This document shows, in pieces, positions 26,101 through 32,767 of a DNA stretch of 42,633 nt. A program made the translations under genes and the position numbers. The stretch lies in assembly GCA_937876385.1 (NCBI GenBank), contig CALFHQ010000853.1:1-42633 (forward strand). Direction: 5' to 3'. Position 1 is the stretch's first letter. Every line of letters begins with the position of its first letter. The notes under the pieces were generated by a model that did not search any database, was not told the DNA's origin, and worked only from the letters and a program-made list of their open reading frames with translations. This stretch comes from an uncultured Pseudomonadota bacterium. GTDB taxonomy: Bacteria > Myxococcota_A > UBA9042 > CAIXZC01.

Positions 26101-26380
26101 CGGCCACCCTGTCACGAGCGGTGTCGTTGACCAGGACGTACCCTACGATGCCGAGAATCACCACCATTCCGATGAGGAACATGACGATACTGATGCTGGA
26201 CCGTTTGGTGTGCATCAACTCGTCCAATTCCTCCACGCCGGCGTCATCAACGAGGATATCACCGGTGTCATCTTCATCGGAGGACAGGAACTCTTTCACA
26301 TTGTCGAGAATGTCATCCTGAGGGTTCTTTCTCGTGGGAGTTTCTTCTTCCGTCGGAACCTTTTTTTCTTCGTCGCTCAT
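23138..26380 (-). CDS. Large single-pass membrane protein of unknown function
   Basis: A 1080-residue protein. The very acidic cytoplasmic N-terminus (1-60) is followed by one membrane segment (about 62-84, IVMFLIGMVVILGIVGYVLV) and a large, highly charged periplasmic part. Residues 130-195 look like a diverged PEGA-type domain (LQYFPRDAQVYI, then LSIENLPIREKG). A cysteine-rich block (196-270) follows, with repeated CP-Asp motifs such as CPDDRQFY...YCPG, YCPQDD and LCPDGE, resembling a degenerate zinc ribbon or disulfide domain. The rest is long and mostly helical, with many Lys, Glu and Tyr. No enzyme motif is seen. The start at 26380 has an AGAGGG site; the upstream frame extension is unlike. 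It stands alone. I do not recognise the family; a structural or scaffold role is only a guess. Confidence 0.8.
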   Translation of the reverse strand: MSDEEKKVPTEEETPTRKNPQDDILDNVKEFLSSDEDDTGDILVDDAGVEELDELMHTKRSSISIVMFLIGMVVILGIVGYVLVNDTARDRVAGFIRGDLFKVEEQRAEALRKMYQDKTELLNEKYGDIRLQYFPRDAQVYIIQQLLRYDDISAKTPTEWGDPIGIDNETLHLKAGEELPYLSIENLPIREKGMMCPDDRQFYPASWQYCPGFQEKCREQAATETGPSDECTQHALRSVQYCPQDDTYYADMGTGGMLCPDGETAMDPAKVPIFVFRYNFLFERKDFLPQVISYGENDWKDLGSGKFIVQFPDHFALLRAWGPLKIKYEQARNKMRCWRLEWEDQWEEIKRLKVTKLLAEKLKEDAAEKKARVELLEGLRAPYQKAVSAVDVVRKVKNMATIRNGMAEIFYYCGELKKCDPKNMGEFVQVLGGKGATMADLGPVETGVYYGILEGMGVKRADWEGMDTYLASNPVEAAGLLCLQKWIPGQKEGEFKPVKDKDCLAALENIRTASPDAYTVYTMMFVNDKIAEGKLDSFKQDIEGYITPVTEYQGTEKYEDLATRVEASGRFVQYLIQAYLYAPDEMNDSLKKFAQSQQVNYRVDAEQRNIIPSEYSFGLRKAMEASYWTGSKLAFDEWYFRLWSQDVQNCLLFVKEHNKARYKKDLDKFEEMVGAEKEGLRMQAAAFRDYLNSLRRFEVLRQELKAANALYENDRRDFFEKYPDEKLETLKTTDPDLYYGLYYISSPKDGKEYFKQISTLPEVKSWEPPKKEGDQPEFHKYLAYMEVFAPSKLEEGLKVLEKRMEPMFMSRRDYDQLRAEQPNMPSYRDAIRSIVNNDIHLKYFWLIKLIESPSKFEREFAKLNINEAKEVAKWIDPERYVYLVELVWLKDTVERYGDAVPALMDTLTVDLGLYRTELDKLKAWCWTKSRLLRKFRRGKRLASAYLREPSNVLKALDKALEMANRYALLAKNIENFSEAVISTHMGAAMEDLKGEMNDAQTESYAKHVDGNNERIRMEAGFKKEEWETLTQEFEKTAANAEWYAALSARLANRRLDCRKIEFKVPEDWDQYVKEQMPASN

Positions 26381-26717
26381 CGTTCCCTCTTCACGAAACA
26401 GACATCTAGAGTAAGCACGATACACCTTGCACTTAGACGGCCATGTTAGAACGACGCCCCATGTGAGTCAAGGATAAACTCGAAGGAAAACAAGGCGCTG
26501 CAAAGCTCGCAAAATGGCCCTTCAAGGGGCCTTTGACTGCCCGTTGTTGGAAGGGAGCGATGGCTGGTCTGCGGGTGGCCTGGCGAGCGGTATTGCCGCG
26601 GCGAAAACGGGTGCAAAAGGATCCGTCTTTAGAGTTTCTGTTTGCCTAATCTGTGTCTGGATCGTCATAATGTGCCTCACCCGGTTGGTTGTTCGTCTGG
26701 GTTGGGAGTTCACGGTG
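26381..26717. other. Divergent intergenic region upstream of the PolX-like gene
   Basis: A 337-base gap. It holds the PolX-like promoter (26642-26671) and a GC-rich imperfect inverted repeat near 26513-26530. An upstream extension of the PolX frame (to 26514) would run through the promoter and is not family-like. No clear promoter for the minus-strand gene was found. Confidence 0.5.
26642..26671 (+). promoter_or_regulatory. Candidate sigma-70 promoter of the PolX-like gene
   Basis: TTGCCT (26642-26647), an 18-base spacer and CATAAT (26666-26671, 5 of 6) give a start near 26678, about 40 bases before ATG 26718. This supports 26718 rather than 26514 as the coding start. Confidence 0.5.
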
Positions 26718-28445
26718 ATGCGAGATAATGTTCGGCTGGCGATGCAGTTGGAGTACTTGGCCAATGCCCTGGAGATCCTGGGAGACGAGAAGAGGATCAT
26801 TGAGGACCTTCGGCGGGTGGCAAAACTCATCGAAAGCTGCGACCAGCCTGTCCCGGACTGCCTTCCCAGCGCCCAGCGAATCCCTTGGTTTCGCAGCCAG
26901 GAGTTGCACCTTCGAAGGCTTGTGGAAGCCGTCTTGAGGGATGGCCCCATTGCCGTGGTTCGAAGCCGCATGGGGGAGGACTCTCCTCACATCCTCGAGA
27001 TTCTTCGGATTCGAGGAATCTCGCCTGAGCATTTGAAGAGGTTGAGCAGCGTGGGCGTGGACTCCATGTCAGCGTTGCAGCGTTACCTGGATGGAGGGAA
27101 GGCCATTCCTGGTTTGGACTCGGAAACGGCCAGGTACGTTCGACGCAACGTGGACACTTACCTGCGGGAGCGCCAGGGGTTGTTGGGTTCTCGGGCTCGT
27201 CGGGTGGCGTCGGATTGGCTGGAGCGAATCCGAGAGTGGTCTGACGGGGTGGAGGTGTTTCCCGTGGGCGCCTTCCGGCGTTGCGACGACATTGTGTTTG
27301 CGGGGGCTTTTGTGGTCTCCCACCCCTTCCCAGCCGAAGCGATGGCTCGTTTCAGGGAGAGGGCCTCTGAGGAGGTGGAGTTGGGTCGGGTTCGAGACCA
27401 CCACTTGAGCTTCGTCTTCGCTGGCGTTTTGGAGGCCACCGTTGCCTTCGTGCGCCCCGAAGAGGTCCCTGTCGCGCGTTTTGTCTGGACTGGTGAAGCG
27501 GCGCATGTGTCTTCGGTAGAGTCCCACCTTGAATCCAGGGGCTCTCTACTGCGAGGATACACCTTGTACCGGGACGGGAAGCCGTTGGCGATCCAGAGCG
27601 AAGAGGAACTCTATCGGTTGGCCGGTCTTCCCTTTGTCCCCCCCGAATTGCGTCAGGGGCGTGGGGAGATTTCCCTGGCGTTGCGAGGGGAGTTGCCTGT
27701 TCTCGTTGAGTCCACAGACATTCGGGGGGATTTGCACTCGCATTCGGTGTTTTCGGATGGGCGAGACGAGTTGTCGGTGATGGTCCAGGCAGCGGAGCAG
27801 CAGGGGCACTCCTATCTGGCCATTACGGATCACACTCAGAATGTGAGGGTCGCCGGGGGATTGGCTCCGTCTCAGGTGCCGTCTTATCTGGAGGCCATCG
27901 ACCGGGTTCAGCAGAAGCACCCCAATTTTCGTCTCCTTGCGGGTTTGGAGGTGGACATTCTTGCCGATGGTGCTTTGGACATGAGCGATGCGATGCTCGA
28001 CCGACTGGACATCGTGGTTGCGGCGGTTCACGGTGATTTTGACCAGGGAAGTGAGGAGATGATGGCTCGCTTGCGACGGGGGCTGAGTCACCCACGGGTG
28101 AACATTATGGCTCACCCGACCACCCGCATGTTGGGGCAGCGATCTCCTTTGGCGATCGATCCGTTGGAGTTGCTTGATCTCTTGAGCGAGACTGGTGTGG
28201 CGGCGGAGTTGAACAGCAACCCTCGTCGTCTGGATCTGGGGCATTCCCTGTTGCCCGAGGCGGTATCGCGGGGCATTCCGGTGGTCATTTCGACGGATGC
28301 CCACAGCGGGATTCAAATCAGCAACATTCGATATGGTCTGTGTCAGGCTCGCCGCGGTGGTCTGACCAGTGCCGATGTTCTCAACACGTTGGAGTGGGAT
28401 GCTCTAAGGACCCGCCTGAACAAAGGGTCCAAACCTCACGATTGA
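26718..28445 (+). CDS. PolX-like protein with HhH and PHP domains; polymerase site degenerate
   Basis: A 575-residue protein, the usual length of bacterial family X DNA polymerase/3'-5' exonuclease. The N-terminal helical domain and helix-hairpin-helix (LEILRIRGISPEHLKRL) are recognisable. At the palm the family motif G-S-x-R-R-G-x(4)-G-D-x-D is here GAFRRCDDIVFAGAF (from G184), so both catalytic aspartates are replaced (A195, A197), and the third palm Asp is not seen either. The C-terminal PHP domain is intact: GDLHSHSVFSDG (H340, H342), AITDHTQN, GLEVDIL, AAVHGDF, AHPTTR and STDAHSG. Nucleotide addition is thus unlikely, while metal-dependent phosphoesterase or exonuclease activity is likely. 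The start at ATG 26718 has GGGAG upstream and a promoter at 26642. Confidence 0.85.
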   Translation: MRDNVRLAMQLEYLANALEILGDEKRIIEDLRRVAKLIESCDQPVPDCLPSAQRIPWFRSQELHLRRLVEAVLRDGPIAVVRSRMGEDSPHILEILRIRGISPEHLKRLSSVGVDSMSALQRYLDGGKAIPGLDSETARYVRRNVDTYLRERQGLLGSRARRVASDWLERIREWSDGVEVFPVGAFRRCDDIVFAGAFVVSHPFPAEAMARFRERASEEVELGRVRDHHLSFVFAGVLEATVAFVRPEEVPVARFVWTGEAAHVSSVESHLESRGSLLRGYTLYRDGKPLAIQSEEELYRLAGLPFVPPELRQGRGEISLALRGELPVLVESTDIRGDLHSHSVFSDGRDELSVMVQAAEQQGHSYLAITDHTQNVRVAGGLAPSQVPSYLEAIDRVQQKHPNFRLLAGLEVDILADGALDMSDAMLDRLDIVVAAVHGDFDQGSEEMMARLRRGLSHPRVNIMAHPTTRMLGQRSPLAIDPLELLDLLSETGVAAELNSNPRRLDLGHSLLPEAVSRGIPVVISTDAHSGIQISNIRYGLCQARRGGLTSADVLNTLEWDALRTRLNKGSKPHD

Positions 28446-28494
28446 TCCACAACCGCTCTTTTGACCAACCAGTATAACTGTTCTCCTTTTCCTC

Positions 28495-28524
28495 TTGATC
28501 AATTCGAAACTCTGCCCTCATAAT
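28495..28524 (+). promoter_or_regulatory. Candidate sigma-70 promoter for the cold-shock gene
   Basis: TTGATC (28495-28500), an 18-base spacer and CATAAT (28519-28524, 5 of 6) precede a leader of about 36 bases ending in GGAGG. Confidence 0.5.
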
Positions 28525-28566
28525 GAAACTAGGACAAACGTCACGAAAAAATCTGGAGGTAGTACG

Positions 28567-28800
28567 ATGCTGAAAGGGACAGTTAAGTGGTTCAGTGACC
28601 TCAAGGGCTATGGCTTCATCGAGGGTCTCAATGGTGGACCCGACATCTTCGTGCATCATACAGCCATTGAAGCCGAGGGATTCCGCTCGTTGCTTGATGG
28701 GGAAGAGGTCACGTTCGAGTTGAGCGATGGTCCCAAGGGACCCGCTGCTCAAAAAGTCGTTCGAGTGGCGCTGGAGAAGCTCACCGCGGTGAGTAACTGA
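28567..28800 (+). CDS. Cold-shock domain protein (CspA family)
   Basis: A 77-residue single cold-shock domain. RNP1 is seen as KGYGFIE and RNP2 as DIFVHHTAI, with GTVKWF at the N-terminus. Family members bind single-stranded RNA or DNA and melt mRNA structure. The usual KGFGFI is here KGYGFI, and the C-terminus has a short extension (ALEKLTAVSN). The start at 28567 has GGAGG 7 bases upstream. It is a single-gene unit with its own promoter and a weak hairpin after the stop. Whether it is cold-induced cannot be told; the leader is short, unlike the long cold-box leaders of enterobacterial cspA. Confidence 0.95.
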   Translation: MLKGTVKWFSDLKGYGFIEGLNGGPDIFVHHTAIEAEGFRSLLDGEEVTFELSDGPKGPAAQKVVRVALEKLTAVSN

Positions 28801-28803
28801 CCT

Positions 28804-28825
28804 CTTCGAGAGCCTTCGAAGTTTC
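28804..28825 (+). terminator. Weak hairpin after the cold-shock gene
   Basis: CTTCGA-N6-TCGAAG followed by TTTC lies 4 bases after the stop. A second hairpin, TGCAGC-N7-GCTGCA, follows at 28835-28853. The U tract is poor, so termination may be partial. Confidence 0.35.
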
Positions 28826-28900
28826 TACCGGCCGTGCAGCTAGCTTCGCTGCAGACCCGATTTCCATGGTCATGCCTGATTGTCGTGTGGAGTTGGGCGG

Positions 28901-29602
28901 TTATTCGTACTTCCCGACGATGACCTGTGCCGGTCTGACCAGTTGGCCGTCAGCCGTGTAGCCGGCTTTGGTGACCATCAACACTCGGTTGTCTTCACTC
29001 CTCTTCTTCACCGGTTGTGCCATGAGGGCTTCGTGAAATTCGGGGTCAAAGAGTTCTCCGGTGGGGTCGAAGCGTTTCAATCCGGCCTCTTCCAATCCAG
29101 CGACGATCTGGCGATAGACGAGCTTGAATCCTTCCAGAATCGCCTTTGGGTTTCCCCCCTTCTCAGCCTCGTCAATGGAGCGGTGGAGCACATCCAGGGG
29201 ACCAAACAGTGCGGCGAAAGCTCGGGTCTTGTCTTGGACGAGCTTCCTCTCTCGGTCCCGCTCCAACCGTTCCCGAATACGTTCCAGCTCCCCTTTCTCT
29301 CGCCGGTAGGCGTTGAGGGTGCGGTCCAACTGCTCTTCGAGATTCTGGATTCGTCGATTGAGGCGCTCGACCTCCAGGGCGTGGAGAGTCGGATTGGGGG
29401 TCTCCTTCGGGCCTTCGCCGCTTTCTTCGGGTTCGGCGAATTCATCCTCTTCGATGTCGTCGAACGCGGCTTCATCGAGGTCTATCCCGGAGTCGCTGTT
29501 CTCCGGCTCCGTGTCTCCATCGCCGTCCCCGAAGGTGAGGACGTCCCCGGCTTCCGGTTCGAGAATCTCGCCAGTCTTGGTGGTTCTGTTCTTGTCCGAC
29601 AT
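28901..29602 (-). CDS. grpE: Nucleotide exchange factor GrpE
   Basis: A 233-residue protein, nucleotide exchange factor for DnaK. The first 85 residues are an acidic, probably disordered extension. A long coiled coil (about 85-140, EVERLNRRIQNLEEQLDRTLNAYRREKGELERI) is followed by the compact head with FGPLDVLHRSIDEAE, GLKRFDPTGELFDPEFHEALMAQP and the closing GYTADGQLVRPAQVIVGKYE, the family signature. It is somewhat longer than the usual 190-200 because of the acidic tail. dnaK and dnaJ are not adjacent, and no CIRCE element is seen upstream. It lies 79 bases downstream of der on the same strand but appears to have its own promoter. Confidence 0.93.
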   Translation of the reverse strand: MSDKNRTTKTGEILEPEAGDVLTFGDGDGDTEPENSDSGIDLDEAAFDDIEEDEFAEPEESGEGPKETPNPTLHALEVERLNRRIQNLEEQLDRTLNAYRREKGELERIRERLERDRERKLVQDKTRAFAALFGPLDVLHRSIDEAEKGGNPKAILEGFKLVYRQIVAGLEEAGLKRFDPTGELFDPEFHEALMAQPVKKRSEDNRVLMVTKAGYTADGQLVRPAQVIVGKYE

Positions 29603-29643
29603 CCAATCCCTCTCAGGTCATTCCCGGTTCGTATGCCGTCAGT

Positions 29644-29671
29644 AAGATAATTGAACGAGGGGACATTGCAA
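29644..29671 (-). promoter_or_regulatory. Candidate promoter of grpE
   Basis: On the minus strand TTGCAA (29671-29666), a 16-base spacer and TATCTT (29649-29644) lie 42 bases upstream of the grpE ATG. Neither a CIRCE repeat nor a good sigma-32 pattern was found. Confidence 0.4.
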
Positions 29672-29681
29672 GCCTTTCGGG

Positions 29682-31016
29682 CTACTCGCCATCTTTCCCT
29701 TTCTTCTTATTTCGGAAGTACATTCGAATGGGGGTCCCTTCGAAGCCGTACTTGTCTCGAATTCGGTTGAGCAGATAGCGCTTGTAGGTAGCCGGAATCG
29801 ACTTGGCTTGATTGACCTGAAAGACGAAGGTTGGCGGCGCCGTGTCGGCTTGTGTTGAGAAGTAGAAGCGGGCGCGGCGATGCTTCACCATGGGAGGGGG
29901 ATTGCGCTCCACGGCTTCTTCCACGAAGCGGGTGAACTGCGAGGTCGGGATGCGACGCTCCCAGTTCTCCTTGACTCGTTTGATGATAGGAAAGAGGCGG
30001 TGAACTCCCTTCCCGGTGAGGGCGCAAGTGAACGCTGTTGGAGCATATTTGAGTGAGGGGAAGGTTTCTTCCACTCTTTTGGTGTAAGCGGCAGCGGTCT
30101 TCGTGTCTTTCTCAACCAGATCCCACTTGTTGAAGACGATGATAATGGCTTTGCCTCGATCTTCAGCCAGCTTGGCGATGCGGGCATCTTGTTCCTGCAT
30201 TCCCAGGAAGCCGTCAACCAGGAGGAGCACTACCTGGGCTCGTTCGATGCTTCGAATACCTCGAACGATGCTGTAGTACTCAACGGAGTCCTTCACCGCC
30301 TTTTTCTTGCGCATGCCGGCGGTATCCACCATGAGGTAGCGTTGTCCGTCTTCTGCTTCCCACTGGGTATCCACGGAGTCCCGGGTGGTTCCGGCCATGT
30401 CGCTGGTCAAGAGGCGTTCTTTTCCCACGATCCAGTTGATGAGGGTGGACTTGCCCACATTGGGGCGTCCCACAACGGTCAGCCGAATGGTGTCCGGGTC
30501 TTCTTGCTGGTGGGGCTCTTCCTCGGGCCAATCTGCCACGATGGCATCCATGAGGGTTGCGACACCATGACCGTGGGTTGCTGTGATGAAGTAGAGTTGT
30601 TCGACTCCCAGGGCATAGAACTCGTTGGCGAGGGGCTCCTTTTCAGGGCCGTCGACCTTGTTCACGGCGTAGTAGATATTGCGGTTCCATTTCACCAGCA
30701 TCCGGTGAATTTCCTCGTCCACGGGGCTGAGTCCAACTTTGAGATCGAGGAGGAATATGGCTGCGTCGGCTTCTTCCAGAGCCATCTCCACCTGGTTCTT
30801 CATGATGACAAGCAGTGGGTCTTCGGGGGAGGGGTCGAATCCTCCGGTGTCGATGATATGGAGGGGTCGTCCTTCCCATTCACACCGGCCGTAGATACGG
30901 TCCCGTGTGACTCCGGGTCGGTCCTCTACGATGGCCTTTCGAGAGCCGATAAGGCGGTTGAAGAGGGTCGATTTCCCAACGTTGGGACGACCGATGATGG
31001 CGACAATTTTGCTCAT
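29682..31016 (-). CDS. der: Ribosome-assembly GTPase Der (EngA)
   Basis: A 444-residue protein. It has the characteristic two GTPase domains in tandem: G1 motifs GRPNVGKSTLFN and GRPNVGKSTLIN, G2 PGVTRDR and AGTTRDS, G3 DTGGF and DTAGM, and G4 NKVD and NKWD. A C-terminal KH-like domain (from about 355) ends in a basic tail (RNKKKGKDGE). It is essential for 50S subunit maturation in known bacteria. The start at ATG 31016 overlaps the stop of the upstream Cmk-Era gene (ATGA), indicating translational coupling; a GTG at 31025 would also be possible. Its place after a fused cmk-era gene puts three translation/nucleotide functions in one unit. Confidence 0.96.
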   Translation of the reverse strand: MSKIVAIIGRPNVGKSTLFNRLIGSRKAIVEDRPGVTRDRIYGRCEWEGRPLHIIDTGGFDPSPEDPLLVIMKNQVEMALEEADAAIFLLDLKVGLSPVDEEIHRMLVKWNRNIYYAVNKVDGPEKEPLANEFYALGVEQLYFITATHGHGVATLMDAIVADWPEEEPHQQEDPDTIRLTVVGRPNVGKSTLINWIVGKERLLTSDMAGTTRDSVDTQWEAEDGQRYLMVDTAGMRKKKAVKDSVEYYSIVRGIRSIERAQVVLLLVDGFLGMQEQDARIAKLAEDRGKAIIIVFNKWDLVEKDTKTAAAYTKRVEETFPSLKYAPTAFTCALTGKGVHRLFPIIKRVKENWERRIPTSQFTRFVEEAVERNPPPMVKHRRARFYFSTQADTAPPTFVFQVNQAKSIPATYKRYLLNRIRDKYGFEGTPIRMYFRNKKKGKDGE

Positions 31017-32608
31017 GCTTCCCACCCGACTTTCTGAATTCCTTTGAGGCTTCGACTCCAGTCTTCGTCCACTCGAACGTGCAGCTCCAGGAAGACTCGG
31101 CGCCCGAGGAAGGTTTCGATTTCCTTTCTGGCGGCCCGTCCGACGGACTTAATCATCAGCCCGCCCTTTCCAATGATGATCGACTTCTGGCTCTTTCTTT
31201 CCACGTGAATGGAGGCTGCTACGTAGGTGAGGTCCTTGTTGGGGCGTTCCTCCACCAGATCGATGCTGACGGCGACGGCATAGGGAACCTCTTCGTGGGT
31301 TCGAAGGAAGACCTGTTCCCGGATGAGCTCGGTGATGACGAAGTTTCGGCTTCGGTTGGTGAGTTGTCCTTTGGGGAAGATGGCGGCCCCTTCTCCCAGG
31401 AGTGGTTTGAGTTCAGCCAGGAGCGTCTGGACGCCATCTCCGCGCAGTGCGCTCATGGGGACGACTGCCTGGATGTTCATATTTTCGGTGATGGATTGTG
31501 TAATGGGGAGGACGACCTCTTTGGAGACTTTGTCCACCTTGTTTATCACCAGCACCGTGGGTTTGGCAGCGGTGGAGACGCGCTCGAATACCTGCCTGTC
31601 GGTGGCATCAAAGGCGTTGCGTTTGGTGTATCGCAGGGCATCCACCATGAGGACCACGACGTCGGCTTCCATGAGGGAGGTGATGGCGGATTCCACCATG
31701 AGTTTGTTGAGGCTTCCCCTGGCTTCGTGAATCCCCGGGGTGTCCAGGAAGAGCATTTGGGCATCGGGGAACGTCGCAATTCCCATGATGCGGTTTCGGG
31801 TTGTGTTGGGCTTCGGGGTAACGATGGCGAGTTTCTGCCCCATGATTGCGTTGAGGAGGGTGGACTTGCCGGCGTTGGGTCGTCCCACGATGGTGATGAA
31901 GCCTGCTTTGAAGACGGCCGGGTTGGCCTGCTTCTTCCTGATGTCTTCCACGATCTGCTCTACCACCTCGTCGGCGTCGATGAGGGTTGTATCGACGATG
32001 AGGGCATCATCGGCAGCTTTCAGCGGGGCAACCTCCCGGGTGCTGTCGTCTTCGTCCCGCTGGGTGATCTCCGCAACGATCTGCCGGTAGTTCACGTCTT
32101 TCCCCTGGCCGACGAGCTGTTTGTGCCTTCGAGAGGCCCGCTCCTCCAAGGTTGCGGTGACAAAGTACTTGAAGGGAGTTTGTGGAAAAACCACCGTTCC
32201 GATGTCCCGCCCCTCGAGAATGCTGCCTGGGCCCTGAGTAGCGAATCGCCGCTGCAGTTCCAGGAGCGCCTCTCTGACCTGGGGGATGGAAGCGACCTTG
32301 GAAGCCCCCATTCCAGTTTCCGGATCCCGCAACTCCTGGGTTACGTCCACTTTGTCGAGGTACACCCGGTTCACACCCGCTTCGATGCGAAAGTTCAGCT
32401 CCAGTCCTCGTGCCAGTGCGGAGAGCCCTTCCACGTCTTCGAGGGACATCTGCTTGCGCCTGGCCAGGAGGGCTACGGCTCTGTAGATGGCCCCCGTTTC
32501 GACATAGGTCAGACCCAGTCTGGTGGCCAGTTTCATTGCTACAGTGCTCTTGCCTACTCCCGCTGGTCCATCCAATGCGATGACCAATTGCGACCCTCTT
32601 TCTTCCAT
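31013..32608 (-). CDS. Fused cytidylate kinase - Era GTPase
   Basis: A 531-residue protein, apparently two complete enzymes in one frame. Residues 1-228 are cytidylate kinase: P-loop DGPAGVGKST (14-22), ETGAIYRAVALLA, EGRDIGTVVFP, and RDEDDSTREVAPLKAADDALIVDTT. Residues 236-531 are Era: GRPNAGKSTLLNAIMG (from G242), PKPNTTRNRIMGI, DTPGI, NKVDKV and the C-terminal KH domain with IIIGKGGLMIKSVGRAARKEIE. No stop or start signal separates them, and both parts look intact and full length. Separately, Cmk phosphorylates CMP/dCMP and Era assists 30S assembly by binding 16S rRNA. The start at 32608 has GAGGG 8 bases upstream and lies below a TATACT promoter. The stop overlaps der by 4 bases. Cmk-Der fusions are known in some actinobacteria; a Cmk-Era fusion is less familiar to me. 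Confidence 0.93.
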   Translation of the reverse strand: MEERGSQLVIALDGPAGVGKSTVAMKLATRLGLTYVETGAIYRAVALLARRKQMSLEDVEGLSALARGLELNFRIEAGVNRVYLDKVDVTQELRDPETGMGASKVASIPQVREALLELQRRFATQGPGSILEGRDIGTVVFPQTPFKYFVTATLEERASRRHKQLVGQGKDVNYRQIVAEITQRDEDDSTREVAPLKAADDALIVDTTLIDADEVVEQIVEDIRKKQANPAVFKAGFITIVGRPNAGKSTLLNAIMGQKLAIVTPKPNTTRNRIMGIATFPDAQMLFLDTPGIHEARGSLNKLMVESAITSLMEADVVVLMVDALRYTKRNAFDATDRQVFERVSTAAKPTVLVINKVDKVSKEVVLPITQSITENMNIQAVVPMSALRGDGVQTLLAELKPLLGEGAAIFPKGQLTNRSRNFVITELIREQVFLRTHEEVPYAVAVSIDLVEERPNKDLTYVAASIHVERKSQKSIIIGKGGLMIKSVGRAARKEIETFLGRRVFLELHVRVDEDWSRSLKGIQKVGWEA

Positions 32609-32653
32609 GGTGGAAACCCTCTCGTTTCTCCAGGTTGCTCCAAACGACGCGCT

Positions 32654-32682
32654 AGTATAGTCTAAACCGACGAAGTTGCACA
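32654..32682 (-). promoter_or_regulatory. Candidate promoter of the cmk-era/der unit
   Basis: A good -10, TATACT (32659-32654, 5 of 6), lies 45 bases upstream of the ATG on the minus strand. The -35 is weak (TGTGCA, 17-base spacing). Confidence 0.4.
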
Positions 32683-32767
32683 GTGTGGTTGTTGCGGGGA
32701 GCCCGGAGAACCGTGTAGCGCCGCAAGGAACTTGCAGGATGATCACGCACCACAAGGAGAATGAGCG

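Noticed and set aside
24332..26449. A 705-codon open frame on the plus strand opposite the 1080-residue protein gene
   Set aside because: It is antisense to a better-supported gene, has no ribosome site, and its composition (Val, Phe, Leu, Glu, His runs) is the mirror of the real coding strand.
26514..26717. Longer N-terminus for the PolX-like protein
   Set aside because: The extra 68 codons run through a good promoter and do not resemble PolX; ATG 26718 has a ribosome site and gives the family length.
29603..29681. CIRCE or sigma-32 heat-shock element before grpE
   Set aside because: No TTAGCACTC-type inverted repeat is present and the promoter boxes fit sigma-70 better.
31079..32665. A 528-codon plus-strand frame opposite cmk-era
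   Set aside because: A shadow of two unmistakable conserved enzymes on the minus strand.
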